DNA of 17,995 nt. It comes from Tolypocladium sp. Sup5 PDA-1. Lineage: Eukaryota > Ascomycota > Sordariomycetes > Hypocreales > Ophiocordycipitaceae. Below the pieces are notes generated by a model, which did not search any database, was not told the origin of the DNA, and saw only the letters and a list, made by a program, of their open reading frames with translations. A program made the translations under genes and the position numbers. Below, in pieces: positions 17,185 through 17,995 of the stretch (its first letter is position 1; every line of letters begins with the position of its first letter). The stretch lies in NCBI GenBank assembly GCA_000750105.3, contig JPHH03000146.1, forward strand, positions 1-17,995. Direction: 5' to 3'.

Positions 17185-17995
17185 CCGTCGTAACTTTTAC
17201 TCTTATAGAAATAGAAGACTAAACTATATAAACTTTATAATATTAAAGGAGAAATATTTAACTATAATAATAGAATTATTAATATAGAGATTAATTACCT
17301 TAATATCTTAATTTAAGGATATAGAGAAAGAGTTACCTTCGATATAATAGATATATTTAGATATAATCTTATCTTAGGATACCTATAGCTATAGAAAAGT
17401 AACTTAATAATTAACTAGAGGACTAGCTAACTATATTAGGATAAGAATATAGCCCCCTAGGATTAGAAGATTTAAAAAGAAGAAGCGAAATTTCGCGATA
17501 ACTTAGCTACTAGAGAAGGAAAATAATAATACCCTCTATATAAGATATTATAAGTAATAAAGACCTAAGTAATAATTAATATAGCTCTATAACCTAGTAT
17601 ATAATATAAATAAAATAAAGGAAAGAAGAATAGAATCTAAAGAGTTATTATTACTCTAAGAAGAGACCTTAAATAAATTAATAAAAGTATCGAAGCTATA
17701 ATAATAATAAGCCTATTAAAAGATAGAATAAAGAATATTCTATAGGAATACTATAAGTATAAATAACTATTCGTAGAAGAACTTAAAACTAAACTATTAA
17801 AATATAATTAATAGGATTATAGGATCTACCTTAAGGAAGGAACGATACCCTTATTTTATAAAATCTATAACCTTAATAAAAAGTAATTAAAAACGCTATA
17901 TAATTATATCGATAAGAATCTAAAGAAAGGATATATTAGGCTATTAATATCTAAAGTAAGATATCTAGTTATATTTATCTTAAAAAAGAATAAAA
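17185..17995 (+). mobile_element. RIP-saturated Ty3/gypsy retrotransposon, partial
   Basis: From 17185 to the window end there is not one CpA or TpG dinucleotide on the given strand, while CpG survives (for example gcgaaatttcgcg). Line 17221-17280 has only 7 G or C in 60 bases. This is the end state of RIP, which converts CpA to TpA on both strands. The far end encodes a degraded gypsy-type reverse transcriptase start (see the following entry), so upstream sequence here should be the gag-protease part, no longer readable. The left edge is sharp, just after the last catg at 17181-17184. The element continues beyond the window. Confidence 0.85.
17743..17994 (+). pseudogene. Ty3/gypsy reverse transcriptase N-terminal remnant
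   Basis: In one frame it reads EYYKYK*LFVEELKTKLL, then DYRIYLKEGTIPLFYKIYNL, then LKTLYNYIDKNLKKGYIR, LLISKVRYLVIFILKKNK. This matches the well-known gypsy pol pattern in which an EG..P..GPIY.L segment is followed by L...I.ENL.KGYIRPS.S.AG.PI.FV.KK. The replacements fit C-to-T or G-to-A in every case compared: Pro to Leu, Thr to Ile, Ala to Val, Gly to Arg. Stops lie at 17743, 17764, 17809, 17812 and 17884 (TAG or TAA). The catalytic YxDD motif would lie beyond the window. Confidence 0.85.

Noticed and set aside
17185..17995. AT-rich block as mitochondrial DNA or a centromere-type satellite
   Set aside because: The gypsy reverse transcriptase remnant and the total absence of CpA/TpG with CpG kept explain it as a RIP-mutated retrotransposon.
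1..17995. tRNA genes
   Set aside because: T-arm-like GGTTC strings (for example near 13469, 14626 and 15771) lack the following consensus and matching arms.

Overview
This window looks like repeat-rich, accessory-type DNA from a filamentous ascomycete (Pezizomycotina). The reasons are spliceosomal introns of about 57-74 nt with GT..AG ends and CTRAC-like branch sites, TATA boxes followed by pyrimidine-rich leaders, fungal-type protein families, and strong signs of repeat-induced point mutation (RIP, CpA to TpA on either strand). No intact protein-coding gene can be defended. Almost everything recognisable is a decayed gene whose premature stops are mostly TAG/TAA, as expected from CAG, CAA or TGG codons hit by RIP-type C-to-T or G-to-A changes. 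No rRNA, tRNA or CRISPR array was seen.

Layout. 1-72: homopolymer tracts at the window edge. 566-1171 (-): decayed gene with a chromo-like C-terminus. 2267-2748 (+): decayed homeobox (TALE/KN-like) gene with an intron inside the homeodomain. 2842-3149: a diverged direct duplication. 3352-3534 (+): a possible N-terminal exon remnant. 3663-5654 (+): an ATP-dependent DNA ligase-like gene of 663 codons, one unbroken frame with seven internal stops and no indel, probably continuing in shifted frames to about 6169. 6468-6581: a 19-bp minisatellite. 7518-8302 (+) and 10043-8568 (-): two convergent BAH-domain genes; the minus copy still carries a PHD finger exon, the plus copy has lost it. 11611-11676: an 11-bp tandem array. 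12178-11796 (-): fragment with a membrane segment. 13936-12213 (-): decayed gene ending in a Myb/SANT-like domain. About 14361-16740: GC-rich mosaic of duplicated and inverted repeat units. 17185-17995: extremely AT-rich, RIP-saturated Ty3/gypsy retrotransposon that ends, at the window edge, within the start of reverse transcriptase.

Together the genes are DNA- or chromatin-directed (homeodomain, DNA ligase, BAH-PHD twice, Myb/SANT, possible chromo domain). I infer a graveyard of multicopy nuclear-factor genes in a repeat-rich compartment that RIP has attacked to very different degrees: moderately over the genes and to completion over the retrotransposon. Whether these genes once formed a single mobile unit cannot be decided from this window.
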